From Thelonectria olida (taxonomy: Eukaryota; Ascomycota; Sordariomycetes; Hypocreales; Nectriaceae), in the NCBI GenBank assembly GCA_020736575.1, contig JAGPYM010000005.1:930001-994000 (forward strand): a DNA stretch of 64,000 nucleotides, given 5' to 3'. The notes beneath the pieces were generated by a model. The model saw only the letters and a program-made list of their open reading frames with translations. It did no database searches and was not told where the DNA came from. Below are positions 12,101 through 23,716 of this stretch, one piece after another (within the stretch, counting starts at the first letter, position 1; every line of letters begins with the position of its first letter). The translations under genes and the position numbers were made by a program.

Positions 12101-15100
12101 TGCAAAAAAAAAACCGATGAAAATAAAAAAAATTCATGATGAAAAAATTTGACAAAGACATCGGGTCCCCAAACCCAAGCCGGGCCCACAAAGTACATCC
12201 GCTGGTACCTATCATGTACTTCGTACTGCAGTCGAGGAGCCCTACTATTTCCGTCCACCACATGGATGCCGGGCTCTCTCACTTCTCTTCTCTCACACAC
12301 CTCACGAGACCACATCACATCTCGGTAATGGAAATCCTCGTTCCCGGAAACACCCCCTGGAAACTCGAAGAGGACGAAAATCTGGCACAAATCTAGACCA
12401 GATCCTTCTTGTCCCATATCAGCAAGTCATTTCGTACCTATGTATCTTGCCCCGTATCTCTAGGTGTACGAATAGGTACGTATTCTTCCCCGGCTTCCAC
12501 TCCAATTTCCAACTCAAGCCACCTGACCTCCCTTCACCATGCGCAACCCCATTAACCAAGGTCACGGCTCGGTGAAGAGACTTCACCATCAAATCAAACT
12601 AGCTACACGGGTTGACAAGCTGAATCAGTCCCAATATTCAAACGAATGAGGAAATCCACAAGTCATCTCCGTTTCATCAGTCACAACTCACATCATCATC
12701 ATCACCACCCTCTCACCCTGATTCGGGCATCCACCCCCGTCTCCGTCCCCCCGTTCCTATCCACGATAATGCAAACATTGGCACACAAAGCACACAGGCC
12801 GGCTTTCATTCCCCGAAGACCAAATCAGATCTCACGTCGTCCTTCACCCGAAACGTACTTGCATACCAGCATACCTACGGCACACACCCTTTCGTTGCCA
12901 TGCTTTTTTACCGTGCTTTAGCTTGGAGAGACTTTCACCAGCGGCTAATCTGATTGGCTCACAGACGCTTTTCCCGCCTTCGCCATGTCGCCGCTGTTAG
13001 CTGCCGAGACATCTCTCAGCGATAGAGAGGCGAATCATGTTCGATCCCGACTTCTCCCGGCCCTCGACGTTTGTACCCTTCCGTCTCGTTACGTTTTGGC
13101 GACCTTGCGGACAGGCATGCGGGCTGTGTTGTAAAATGGAACGGGGCCTGGAACTGGTTCTGACCTGGGGTCCCGGGACCTGGGTGAGGAATTCGGGACT
13201 TGCAAAACAGGAAGAGAACAGCAGGATCTTGAAGTCTCTTTTCTTATCGACACACCTACATCTTCGTTGGTATTTTTCCCCTGGAGAAGGGCGGCCCTTG
13301 CCGGGCTTGACCTGGAGTCGATTGCGGGCGCTTGTTCTCCATCTCTCGGTTAACTTCCAGGAGCCAGACCTGCAAGATGCACCTCACACCTCGGAACGGA
13401 GGAACTCCACACTGCAAGGTCAGAGAAAGCATTCACCATTTTTCTCACCATGGGTTTGTTCGTGTGGCTTCCCAGACTCCGGATCCGTTTGGTGGTGTTT
13501 TGCCTCCTAATACCCGGCCTCCGTCCGTACACCTGCAACGCCGCTTTTTTCACCATGGTCGTGGCAACTGGCTGTTATCATGCAGTTACATTGATAGGAT
13601 TGCCACGCCCGATAAGTGCCTGATAAACAAGGTGACTGTGGCGATCCTTCTCTTTTCTGGTTTCTTCTGCAGGGGACTCGAGTCTCTAGAAACGCCAATA
13701 TATGCATCTTCGTGAACCAACATGTTCTTCGCTATAATAGGGACCGAGGACCAGGTCCGCGTCATGCGTACACTGAGTGCAGTGCGTATTATTGATAACG
13801 GTCTTGTTCACTATATCGATGCCATTGCTCCTAATGACGATGTTTATGACTTGTTAGGAGTATTCTCTGTTGTCATGACATGTAAAGGAGGTATGAAGTC
13901 TAACCTACAGCTCGCTCTCCCGTCCTCGTCCCGGCCCGTTAAGATATCACCGACCGGCCGACCGAGCTTCATTCCCTTGTCGGTATTCCTTGTTCAGTTT
14001 TCCATGTCCTTCTCTCCCTTCCTTGTCCCCGCCCCCTCCTTTCAAAACAAACAATGCCGCCTCCCGCATCACCACGAACCCGCCGCCGACACTTTCTTGT
14101 TCACGATCCCGTCCAGCTCCGGGCGCCGCCGTCAAGCTCGGCAACCTTCCGTAGCCCGTTGACCTGTCACCGTTTCCTAACCCATCTCACCTAACAGCGG
14201 CTTGCACACCCCTCGCCCTCACACCTCTTCCCCACTCAAACTCTCCCCCATTCTCCAAAAAATTCTGATTCCCGATCCGCTGGGCCGCCCGTGCCCCGCA
14301 TGTCGTCACCACATTCAGAAGCGCCTCCGTTGCGGACATTCTCGGAACGACGTCAGTTATCATGTCCAAGTTGCAAAGCAACCCGTTTGCGTCTCAGTTC
14401 AAAGGTCAAGGAAAGCGTCCCGGGTCATTCTCGTGCACTAACAGATTGCCTCCCAAAATGAGGGGCAGCTAGTTACATTGCTCCGTAAAGGCGTCGGGAC
14501 GTTTTCCACTTCCAGTGCCCAGTTTATCGTTTGGACCTCCGTTAGCCGCAACGGTTTCGGGGGCTTTTGGAGGAGGGAGTTCTTCCCACTCCACTGGGTT
14601 TGGACTTCCAATCCCTGGGCTTGCTCTCTTTTTTTCATGGATACTGATTATCGCTTCCTTGTTGCGGGGATGGGGGGGCTCACAGAAGGAGGGGTGAACT
14701 GGCCCTGCTTGCCTCTGCCTCGCATCTTGCATGATTCATCAACCCCCAAACCCCAAGAAAGCCAGGGGTGCACTGGATCTGTCTGCGTCTATTGTCCGAC
14801 GTTTCTTCTTCAAAGGTGAAAAGGACAGGTATAACCAAGGTAACAGCTGGGTTGCCCCCCATCCCCCCATCTCTCTGACGATAACAATTCGGCCTCGGTT
14901 TTCGTCCGTTTACCCCTTCTGTTTGTTGTCTGTTGTCTCAAGGTCTATCCGTCTTCTTGCTTTCCTCACCGCCGTCTTTGCCCCCATCCATGCATCGTCA
15001 ACCACGTCGAAGAAAACTCATCATCAGTCGACAAGAGATGGCCCGAGGATAACCATTTCTCTTCTTCCTCTCTCCCGGCCATTGTCAATTTCAACTTTAA

Positions 15101-15595
15101 TCCGTCTTCTCAATCTCCTCTTGATCTTGTAACTATGCATCTTGGGTCTGTTCTCATCGTCTTCTCCCCATCTTGCAAGTCGGAACGTTCGACACCCCTC
15201 ATCGACTAGATCTCACATCGTGTACTTCACCGCCTCGACAACTTATGGCCAATACTACTCCTCGGCTTTCTTCTTTTTATTGCTTGCTTCTATATACACC
15301 TGGAAGCTGGGAATTGCAAGGAATCCATCATTATCTTCCACTCTTTGCCCGTCGAGTCTGTTTCCATCACACACGCCGTCTCTCTTTCAACGGCTCTCAA
15401 CAAACATGCAGATGTGGTCATGTCATCATCACCTATACAAGCCCGCGCACACGCGCCGTTCTTCCTTTTTTAGAAATCCTGTCTTCCCAAAAAAAAAACG
15501 ATAGTGATCGATGATGATGCCCCTTTTGCCTTGTTCCCAGTCATCTTCTCATCTCGTTCACAGATCTGTCAAAAGTCGAGACCGTCATTATTCAT
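9142..15595. other. 6.4-kb region without a supported gene
   Basis: Both flanking genes are on the minus strand, so this is the SUP35 3' flank plus the PEPCK upstream region. From 9142 to about 9780 the minus strand is pyrimidine-rich, as expected of a fungal promoter or 5' leader. From about 14150 to 15500 it is the plus strand that is pyrimidine-rich, although no plus-strand gene follows. The ORFs here are low-complexity, lack recognisable domains and do not join into a convincing spliced gene. A noncoding transcript cannot be excluded. Confidence 0.5.
9246..9615 (-). promoter_or_regulatory. Possible CreA-type sites upstream of PEPCK
   Basis: Three matches to the carbon-catabolite repressor core SYGGRG lie within 500 bp upstream of the PEPCK start: CTGGGG at 9246-9251 and 9296-9301, and CCGGGG at 9610-9615. 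CreA/Cre1 commonly represses gluconeogenic genes on glucose. The hexamer is short and frequent in GC-rich DNA, so this is only suggestive. Confidence 0.25.
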
Positions 15596-17835
15596 TTAAG
15601 CATCGCTGGAAATGAGCTTGGTGATCTTGCCGATGGCAATTGTTTGACCCTACAAGACATGTTAGTGATCTTAGATTGATAAGGATAAGTCCCCCCGCAC
15701 GGCGACCTGTCAATTTTTTCGGGGCTGGGAGGAACGGGGTCGGGATCGGGGGATAGCAGAACGAACCTGGTCTCGCAGGGTAAATCGACCCATCTGGGGA
15801 TAGTCCTCAAACCTCTCCACGCATACAGCGCCAGCTCCGCCAATCACCTGCATGCGAGCAATGATGCTGTCGCCTCTCTTGGCGTGCGTAGGCGGGACCT
15901 TGCTTTTGCGGCCCGTTCCCTTCTGAAGTCTGTGCAAAAGAGCTGCGAATGTCACCTCTTCGATTGCTGAGTGGACGTGCAGCACGCAGTTGAAGCCGGC
16001 TGTCAGAATATTTTTGAGCTCCAGGATGCGGATCTGAGCCTCAAATTCCGTCACAGTGTGCACCAGTCGCTTCGGCGAGCACAGCACAAAACCAGGGAAG
16101 ATATCTTCTTCCTCAATGCCCTTGAGACGCATTCTCACCTGGTCGCCGCACTGAGCCACCTGCACTTCCTCTTCCTGCTCGCCGTACACAGCCGCGGCTT
16201 CGACAGTGGTTTTGTTAGGCATCATAATCAGGCTCATGCCCTTCTTGACCACACCAGCTTCAACCTTGCCTTCCACCATAGTACCCATGTCACGGTACTT
16301 GCCGTTGACGGGCAACATGAAGGGAGCGTTCAGCTTACGCTCCAAGGCCTTCATACCGTCAAGGTACTCAAGCAGCGAGGGGCCATCCCACCACGGACAA
16401 ACGCTCTTGGGTACGCGGTCCTTGATACCCAAGCCCTGTTGCGCCGCAAGGGGCAGGAAATAGACGTCAGTCTTCAAGTTGTAGCCCGTGCCCTTCAGGA
16501 ACTGAGAGAGCTTGGTTGTGCACTCCTTGTATCGGTCTTGAGACCACTCGACAGTGGCATCGTCCATCTTGTTGATGGCAACAATCAACTTGTTGACACC
16601 TTGCGTCTTAGCAAGCATAGCGTGCTCACGGGTCTGACCACCACGTTCAAAACCAGTCTCGTACTCACCCTTTCGGGCTGAGATGACCAGAATACCAACA
16701 TCTGCCTGCGACGCACCTCCAATCATGTTGGGGACGTACATCTTGTGGCCAGGAGCATCCAGGATACTGTATCGGCGCTTCTCCGTCTCAAAATAGCCAC
16801 GGCCAACCTCAATGGTCTTGCCCTGAGTTCTCTCCTCCTTGTTTAGGTCCATGACCCAAGACAGGTACCAGGACTCACGGCCCAGGTCCTTGGCCTCCTT
16901 CTTGTACTTGTCCATAGTTCGCTCGTCAACCATGCCGGTGGCGTACAGAACGGATCCACCGAGGGTCGACTTTCCGGCATCAACGTGGCCCATGAAGATG
17001 ATGTTGACGTGCTCCTTTCCGTAGATTTCCTTGAGGGTATCCTCGTCGACATCGGCGGCCTGCTCCTTCTGGACGGCATCGGCATCGCGAGCAGCCTTCT
17101 TCTCACCGGCGGAAGGGCTAGATCGGCCTGAAGCAGAAGGAGAAGTAGTTCCGGACTTGGTGGCGGCAGACTTGCCAGCCTTCTCACCAGTCTTCTCAAT
17201 GGCCTTGGCAGCAGTGGCCTTCTGACCAGCTTCCGGCTTGTTCGTAGGCTCAGGCTTAGCAGCCTCCTCCTTCTTGACCGGGGCGGAGGTACCGCTGATG
17301 GAGAGCACCTTGGTCTTGGGCTTGGTGGCGGTGCCATCGGCGCTGATGCTGAGAACCTTGGGGTTGGCAGGGGCGGCAGGAGCATTAGTTTGTTGCTGGG
17401 CAATCGCAGGGGCAGCGGGCTGTGTCTGAGGAGGCTGTTGCTGCTGTTGCTGGCCGTACTGGGGATATCCGCCTAAATCAAGGTCAGTATACACATGAGG
17501 AAAGTGGTGAATTTGGCGCAACGCATCATACCATAACCTTGGCTGAAACCGCCACCATACTGGTTGTATTGGTTGAAGCCTTGTTGTTGCTGTTGGCCAT
17601 ATTGAGGGTAGTAGCCCTGTTGGTAGTATTGTTGTTGCTGATACTGGGGAGCAAAGCCTCCATACTGCTGGCCGGGCTGGAAAGACTGGGCGCCAGGTTG
17701 GAACGAGGCGATTCCAGGTCGGAAACCAGTTTGGGCGGGGGCGGGGTTGTTCATATTGAGCTGTTGTTGGGCTTGACGAGCGAGGTTCTCATCCTGAGCG
17801 GAAGGGTCATCCTCCCAAGAGTTGAGGTCAGACAT
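15596..17835 (-). CDS. SUP35: Translation release factor eRF3 (Sup35)
   Basis: GTPase that works with eRF1 at stop codons to release nascent chains. Exons 17835-17532, 17472-15767 and 15649-15596 give 687 aa. The N domain (residues 1 to about 115) is rich in Gln, Asn, Tyr and Gly, like yeast prion domains. It contains two copies of YPQYGQQQQQ, and the first intron falls between them. The M region (about 130-245) is charged and rich in Lys, Glu, Ala and Ser, with two KVLSIS repeats. The EF-Tu-like GTPase starts near 255: GHVDAGKST (about 263-271), DAPGHKMYVPNMI and NKMDD. The beta-barrel domains end in GRFTLRDQ|GQTIAIGKITKLI; the last intron (117 nt) splits this conserved motif. It shares a 1.1-kb divergent promoter region with the RanGTP-binding gene. 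Confidence 0.95.
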
Positions 17836-18949
17836 GATTATGTTTGTATGGGGTGACGCGCGACGGGAGGAGAAGTAGTTCGGTCGGTCGGTCGACTGAT
17901 GAAGTAGTTGCGGTTCTGAGGAGTTATGTGGCACTAGATATGCAACCCTTTGGTGTTGGTGGGCGGGAGGGCCGGGAACGATGAAGACCAAGGAAAGACT
18001 CGTTGACTTCTAGAAAGGTCTTCGAAGGTGAGCTTGGGCACCAAAGATTGCAAGAGTCGTCGGTGAAGAGTGCCTGACGACCAAGAACCGAATTGTGCTG
18101 GGTTAAGAGTCGACCCTTGATGGTGGAGAGAGGTTGTGAAAATTCGTGCCCCACAGCCATGACGGCGGTGCTGGGTGTTAAAATGTTGGATAAATTGATA
18201 GAGGGGTTGGTTTGGACACTGTGCGCACGGTGCTCGGCCGTCAGCACTGTGATTCATACGTGACTGCACAATCCTCCAAGAGATAGATCCCTGAAAAGCA
18301 GGCAGCACTGCTCAGCCATGCCCAGCGCATCACGGTCACATTCGTCCTTGCTTCATTGCATTGACTCACACGAAGAGCCATCCCCAACATCCTGAAGGAT
18401 TCTCAAACAAGCTTTAGTGTCTGTTGAGGTAGTCAATCGATTCCGACTTCTGCCCAAGCTTGGGAGCCTGACAGCCCGGAGTTGTGGAGGTTGGCGTCTC
18501 CAAAGGAAGGTACTTGCCCGCACAGTGCCCATTTTCTATTTTATGCCATTTTTCCACGGGAAAAGGAGGGGCAAATAGTGGAGCGTACACTGTACGCATT
18601 GCCCCTCCCTGTCCAGGCTTTGAGACTTTACGGGTGTCGGGTGCGGGCATGTCTCTCCCTGTACGGATACCTACCTAGGTACTATGCAGGTATGGAAGTA
18701 ACCTAACCACCACCACCACTAGAACTCTCTGTTTGCTTGGGCCTCCGTCGCGCCCGGCCCAAGTACGGCGCAATGCCCTGAGCTGGGCCTTGCCAGCTGT
18801 CAACACCAAACAATTCCATTCTTTCAGTTGTGCTGTGCATTTGTCATTTTTTTCCTCCATCTCTTTTTCAACGCTCAAGGTAACGTCTTACCGGACATGT
18901 TATCAACCTCTTCCTCCATCAAGATCCTTCTGCACTTCATGACGCAATC
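17836..18949. other. Divergent promoter between SUP35 and the Yrb30-like gene
   Basis: 1.1 kb between two outward-pointing starts, presumably holding both promoters. It contains one ACCTAGGTA motif (18673-18681) within a longer run of TACC/GGTA steps. No ORF here is convincing. Confidence 0.6.
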
Positions 18950-20947
18950 ATGGACGAGTTCCTGGCTGTCATAGGCGTTCAGGCCATGAAGTATGCCGTC
19001 CGCTCAGGCATCGCCTTGACATCAAACTACGCCCTGGGTCAATGTTCGCGCCTCCTCAATACTGTCGAAGATAAGAAGCTTCATTCTCAGCTTAAGGCAC
19101 TTCGAAAACTTCTTGATAATAAAATCAAGGTACATCATTCTTTGCCCATGCCTTCTCTTACTCGGAATACCTAAGATACTAACACCCAGTCAGATAATAT
19201 CCCCTGCCATTGACTTGATCGAATTCAAGTGCGTGATCCCTCAAACCACTCATCTCACCCAACGCAGTAAGCTAACTATGCCACACAAAGATCAGGCAGG
19301 GGAAATATCTTCCTCGAGTCCGCTGTACCACTCGCAAAGTCGCTTCATAGGGAAATTGTCTTACTAGGTCGGCGCATCGAGGGTGTAGCTGTTGCTGAAG
19401 AAACGCTGACCGCCAATCATGCACAACCCAAGTCGTCCCTTGTCCATCCTGACGATTCGGTGGATATTATCGCGAGCATCGAAGCTCTCTTGGCTCGAAT
19501 TGACCGCGAAATTCCGCTCCTGCAATTAGCAATAAGTGCATCTGGTGAAAACCTCTCGACTTCAGTGCCCACAGGCATCTCACCATCGAGATTGCTGCAA
19601 GCAAGCACTTTTCTCACTGTTGGCGATACTCAGTTTGCACAGGATCCTAATAGACCCGTTCAGATTGGTCCTGCATTCACTTTGTCTTTGTACATGCTGT
19701 TCTTAGGCCACGCCACTACGCTGACGCCTCCACAAACACCTGATATTTCGATAATCGGTAATGGCTCCAGTCTGTATAACTGCCAACCAAGCCCAAGCAA
19801 CAATGCAGCATACGGGTTGGAGGAAGGTGCCAGAAAGCCTCTTTGGCAAGAGGTGCTGCACAAAGCCCGTGTTCGGCTCTGCAGGACTCGCGCGGATTGT
19901 GTTTTTGACAGCGTGGGGGGTTACCAACCAAGCAACAACGGGCGTCGGAGTTTCCCTGGTTCACCTTCCTCACATATCCCCGTTGAAGAGGGTCATGAAT
20001 ACCTGTACCATCTGGAGATTATTGAGGATCTCGATGATGGGCGAGTCCATGATGACGACCAAGAGCGCAGACCATACGACGATATTTCTACTGCTGGCAT
20101 TCGTGAATCTATTCCAATACACCAAGTGTCCAAGCTCTTCTACACGGACACCGGTAGGATCCTGAACATTGGAACTGCCGCCGATGGGGACCATAATCCA
20201 GTCTTGTTACTGAAGCGCGACGTGCAGGCCGTCCCGAGTTGGCTCAACGCCGACAAGTTTACAGACTATATCGACTCAAAGAGTGAAGATGGCAGCATTA
20301 CAGCAGAAACAAGCGATCAGGATAGCGACCAAGCCATCATTGATCAGCAACTCTTTGAAGAGTCAGTTGCCAGCGAGCCAACTACTCATGAAATGGCAGC
20401 TCGGGCCACATTACCAAAGTTCAGATTTCCTTCTCACCTTGACCCGGAGTGGTTGGCGCTGGAAGTTTATGAGGAAGACGAAAACGATAGCCTGGATGAC
20501 GAAGAGAATGAATCGATCGACCTGGGAACAGCGGGTAAGCTTGACGATGCTATACCAAGGCAAGCCCCCCAGCGAGATCGGAGATCACTCGACTCCAAGG
20601 TTGTGGATCAGATTAAACGGTTGTCTCTACGGTCATCAACCGGCCAGACGTCTCCACGACAGGAATTGCCCTATTCGCAAGCCGCGTTGGAAACACAGCA
20701 GTTTGTGGCTCGGTCGCCGTTCGGAGCCATCACTACATCGTTGTCTCTAATGGAGATGCTGATTCGACTGACTAGTCTTCAGGAGTTTCAGCAAGCTTCA
20801 CACCTCTCTATTCCTGATCATATCTTGAGCTTTTTCTTAGAAGAGACGTCGACGACAGGCCTCGTAGGCGAGACTCAGTGGAGAGTTCGGAGCGAGGCAA
20901 AGCGACGTGTTGGCTTTGATCCTTACACAGATGCCCCAACCAGGTGA
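18950..20947 (+). CDS. RanGTP-binding protein, Yrb30-like
   Basis: Exons 18950-19129, 19194-19228 and 19291-20947 give 623 aa. The N-terminus (MDEFLAVIGVQAMKYAVRSG, then ALTSNYALGQCSRLL and KIISPAIDLIEF) is followed by SGRGNIFLESAVPLAKSLHREI and LLGRRIEG. I recall this arrangement from fungal proteins annotated as RanGTP-binding or Ran-specific GTPase-activating protein 30 (Yrb30 family), which bind Ran-GTP in nuclear transport. The central part contains TPPQTPDISIIGNGSSLYNC, and residues in the C-terminal half are very acidic (YEEDENDSLDDEENESIDLG). No membrane segment or catalytic motif is seen. Both introns are 62-64 nt. The assignment rests on family recall, so the function is less certain than the gene model. 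Confidence 0.72.
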
Positions 20948-21495
20948 TGGGTTCAGGCCCAGAGGCGCACGTCCATGCGCTGGACACTCGGTTATTGGAA
21001 GTCGGTAACAGTCCGACGGGATAAATAGAGAATTGTTGGGGAGTCTTCTTGAGACGTAAGCAGTGGGGACGATGCACTCGGGAGAATATCCTCCCGGACA
21101 TTGTGTCTAAGCGGAAGGCGTTGGAGACGATTGATATTGGAGTTGCAACAATGCGACAAGAAGAGGAATAGAGAGAATTCGATTTACAATTGAACTTTAC
21201 TGGGGAATAAAAACTCCCGGCAAATAGTCAACTAATTTGACTATATTGTACTGATACCGATGATGAGACATGCATACCTTATTGGTGAGACCAAACTTCC
21301 ACGTCAAGAACTACCCTGCAGGTATTGAGGTGTTGGCGTCAACAATGATGGGGACATTAAACTCTCCGTCGGGGTTTCACTTCCACTTGAGACCTGACAC
21401 AAACAAGGATAACTTATTTACTTAACGGTCAAGCCTTTTCTTCCATTTTCTTCCCTTCTCTGCCATAACCTGTTGATTCTTCATAGCAGTTCAGA
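20948..21495. other. Spacer between two plus-strand genes
   Basis: 3' flank of the Yrb30-like gene and promoter of the methyltransferase-like gene. It is AT-rich around 21170-21270. No further feature was recognised. Confidence 0.55.
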
Positions 21496-22563
21496 ATGGC
21501 TCCCCTGATCCCTCGGATGCATCTCTTCGAGATTGACGACCAGCCCTGGTATGTTCTCTTCTGTTGGTGTGGGCGCTTCTCCACATCATCTATGACCACA
21601 TCCCACCCCAGATCTCGCAGCCGCACCTTCATACCTCCTTCATGAACCTCATGCAGTACAACGCTCGCAAACCAATTCCGGGGCGCTGCTCTCGCGTATT
21701 CAATCGCTTGCTACCAACAAACCGCAACACTAATCAATGCGTTTATCTACAGGTTTCCCGCCTTCCTCCGCGCACGTGTCCAAGATGCCCTCACCCGTGC
21801 ATGGAACTCCCAGACACCTCTCCAATCCATGTCACCCGCTCGCATCGCCGCCAATGTCCTGATTGACCAATTCGGCGACTCTCTACCTGACTACACCATC
21901 ATCGACTTCTGCGCCGGCGGCGGTGGCCCAACTCCGTCCATCGAGCGCGCCGTCAACACCCACCTTCGCTCCCGCAAGCTGGATCCCGTCCGCTTTGTCC
22001 TCACCGATCTGCACCCCAACATCGAGTCCTGGGAAAAAGTCGCTAGGAAGAACCCGTTTATCACGTACGAGACCCAAGGTGTCGACGCGAGCGCTGCGCC
22101 TGAGCACCTCGTTAGCAGAGACGATGGCAAGAAGACTCTCCGCCTGTTCAACCTCGCCTTCCACCACTTCGACGACCCATTGGCCACGGCCATTCTGCGC
22201 GATACAGTCGGGACAAGCCAGGGCTTTGCCATCTTTGAGTTGCAGGACCGTAGCTTTGCCAGCGTAGTGACGCTCATAATGCTCGGTATCGGCGTTCTAA
22301 TCGAGGCCCCCCTACGGGCTTGGATATGGCGGTCCCCAGCCACTTTCATATTCTCCTGGCTGATCCCTATCTTACCATTTGTCCTTGTTTTCGACGGCTA
22401 CATCTCTGCTCTTCGCACTCGGACGCCGGATGAAGTGGAGGCCCTGCTGCGGGGCTGTGGTGCCAACACGAGCGAGTGGGAAATTCGCAGCGGAAGCAAA
22501 AGGCACTTGTGGCCTTGCGGGTATCTTAATTGGATCGTTTGTAAGCCTGTACCACGCTCTTGA
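21496..22563 (+). CDS. SAM-dependent methyltransferase-like protein with C-terminal membrane segments
   Basis: Exons 21496-21548 and 21753-22563 give 287 aa; the 204-nt intron splits the Trp codon of QPWFPAF. The class I methyltransferase fold is suggested by DYTIIDFCAGGGGPTPSIE (a motif I-like, glycine-rich SAM loop), an acidic residue at the end of strand 2 (FVLTDLHPN) and LRLFNLAFHHFDD at the motif IV position. The second half has hydrophobic stretches (VVTLIMLGIGVLIEAPL and FIFSWLIPILPFVLVF) that look like two membrane-spanning helices. It may therefore act at a membrane on a lipid or other hydrophobic substrate. It lies tail to tail with the JmjC gene, 118 bp apart. I do not recognise a named family; the substrate is unknown. 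Confidence 0.7.
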
Positions 22564-22681
22564 CGACATCGTGGCGTACATGTAAGGCAGATAAGTAGAA
22601 TACAGTAGTGTCCTTGAAGATGGGAGAAGAATGCCGACTTCTATTCCTTCGTGGATGCGCGAAAGAAGAGCTGCTAATTTG

Positions 22682-23716
22682 TCATCGGAACCACCAGTTG
22701 ACGGATCCATTGAGGTGGCCGTGAGATCCCTTGCTCTTGACAGAATGCCACCATCCATTAGGAATGAACAAAGAATCTCCTGGTCCCAGCTCAGCCTCGT
22801 GCAGGTCGTCTGGAAGGGCATTACTCAGCCAGACAGCTTCGTGCAGAGCCTCTCGCTCCTTGCCCTCCATCATATCCACGGTGCGGATACGGCTATTAGC
22901 CTGCTGGCGGATTCGCTTCTGCACCTCAAAGAACAGCCGGTCACCAGAAGTCGGAGGCATGAGGCGGATGAGTTTAGTGTTGCACAGCTGGCAGAACAAA
23001 TTGGGGTTCGGATCACGGTGCAGCGGCGTATAGGTCGGCTCCGTGCCGAGCCAGACGCTGGAGCTGTAAACGTCGCCCTTGCCGGCGTGCTGAACGAGGT
23101 CCGGCGTGGGAAGGTCGTTCAGGAGGGCCGGGGGAAGCTCTGGGAGGGAAGACTGAGCGATGTAGAGACTCACAAATCCTGGCTGGTTGTGGGGACGAGA
23201 GCGGTTGAACTCGAGAGCTTTAATGAGGAGTCTTAGAGGTGCGAACAGCTGGAAGAAGGAGTGTGTGTGAAAATCTGTTAAAGAGGGCTCTAGGATGCCG
23301 GCAAGCAGGTGATCTGCCGGCTCGTTGCTGGAGAGAAGCCAGGCGCGAAAGGCAACGAGAGCTTGCTGGCTTGCAACTGTGGCGGTGATGAGTTCGTATG
23401 GAAAAGGCCATTCCTGGAACTGGTTCATGTATGGCGCAAGGGACCATGGCGGAGTCTTTGTAGCGTTGTCCTCCCCCAGTTGGTGGAACCACTTGGATGC
23501 TGTGGGTAAGTGGGATGTTGTAGAGTCGACATTGCGTGAAAAGAGTAAAGGTTTCTGGGGATTTAGGGCTTTATCTCGAAAGGTTTGAAGGTCTGTGAGA
23601 TTTTGGGGAGCTGGTGTTAATGGTGTAGGGTGAGTTGATGGTAGGTTCCCGCGGGTGGTATTGTGAAAGTGACGACCCCATGGTTGTCGATAGAGCTTGC
23701 GGGCTGTATTTCTCAT
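22682..23716 (-). CDS. JmjC/cupin-8 domain protein, probably mitochondrial
   Basis: Intronless 344-aa protein of the JmjC/cupin-like 2-oxoglutarate- and Fe(II)-dependent oxygenase class. The iron ligands are visible: H233 and D235 in YTPLHRDPNPN, and H324 in FIPNGWWHSV. LFFEV and the final LNGSVNWWFR complete the barrel typical of Fih1/Tyw5-like members. The N-terminus (MRNTARKLYRQPWGRHFHN) has many Arg and few acidic residues, which suggests a mitochondrial presequence. Such proteins hydroxylate proteins or RNA; the substrate cannot be told from sequence. It shares a 794-bp divergent promoter region with the CK2 beta gene. The start is the first ATG of the open frame and keeps the presequence. 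Confidence 0.82.
   Translation of the reverse strand: MRNTARKLYRQPWGRHFHNTTRGNLPSTHPTPLTPAPQNLTDLQTFRDKALNPQKPLLFSRNVDSTTSHLPTASKWFHQLGEDNATKTPPWSLAPYMNQFQEWPFPYELITATVASQQALVAFRAWLLSSNEPADHLLAGILEPSLTDFHTHSFFQLFAPLRLLIKALEFNRSRPHNQPGFVSLYIAQSSLPELPPALLNDLPTPDLVQHAGKGDVYSSSVWLGTEPTYTPLHRDPNPNLFCQLCNTKLIRLMPPTSGDRLFFEVQKRIRQQANSRIRTVDMMEGKEREALHEAVWLSNALPDDLHEAELGPGDSLFIPNGWWHSVKSKGSHGHLNGSVNWWFR

Noticed and set aside
14731..15504. Ser/Leu-rich ORFs of 113-133 aa
   Set aside because: Low-complexity translations of a pyrimidine-rich tract; treated as possible noncoding transcript instead.
15971..16681. 236-aa plus-strand ORF
   Set aside because: Antisense shadow of the SUP35 GTPase exon.
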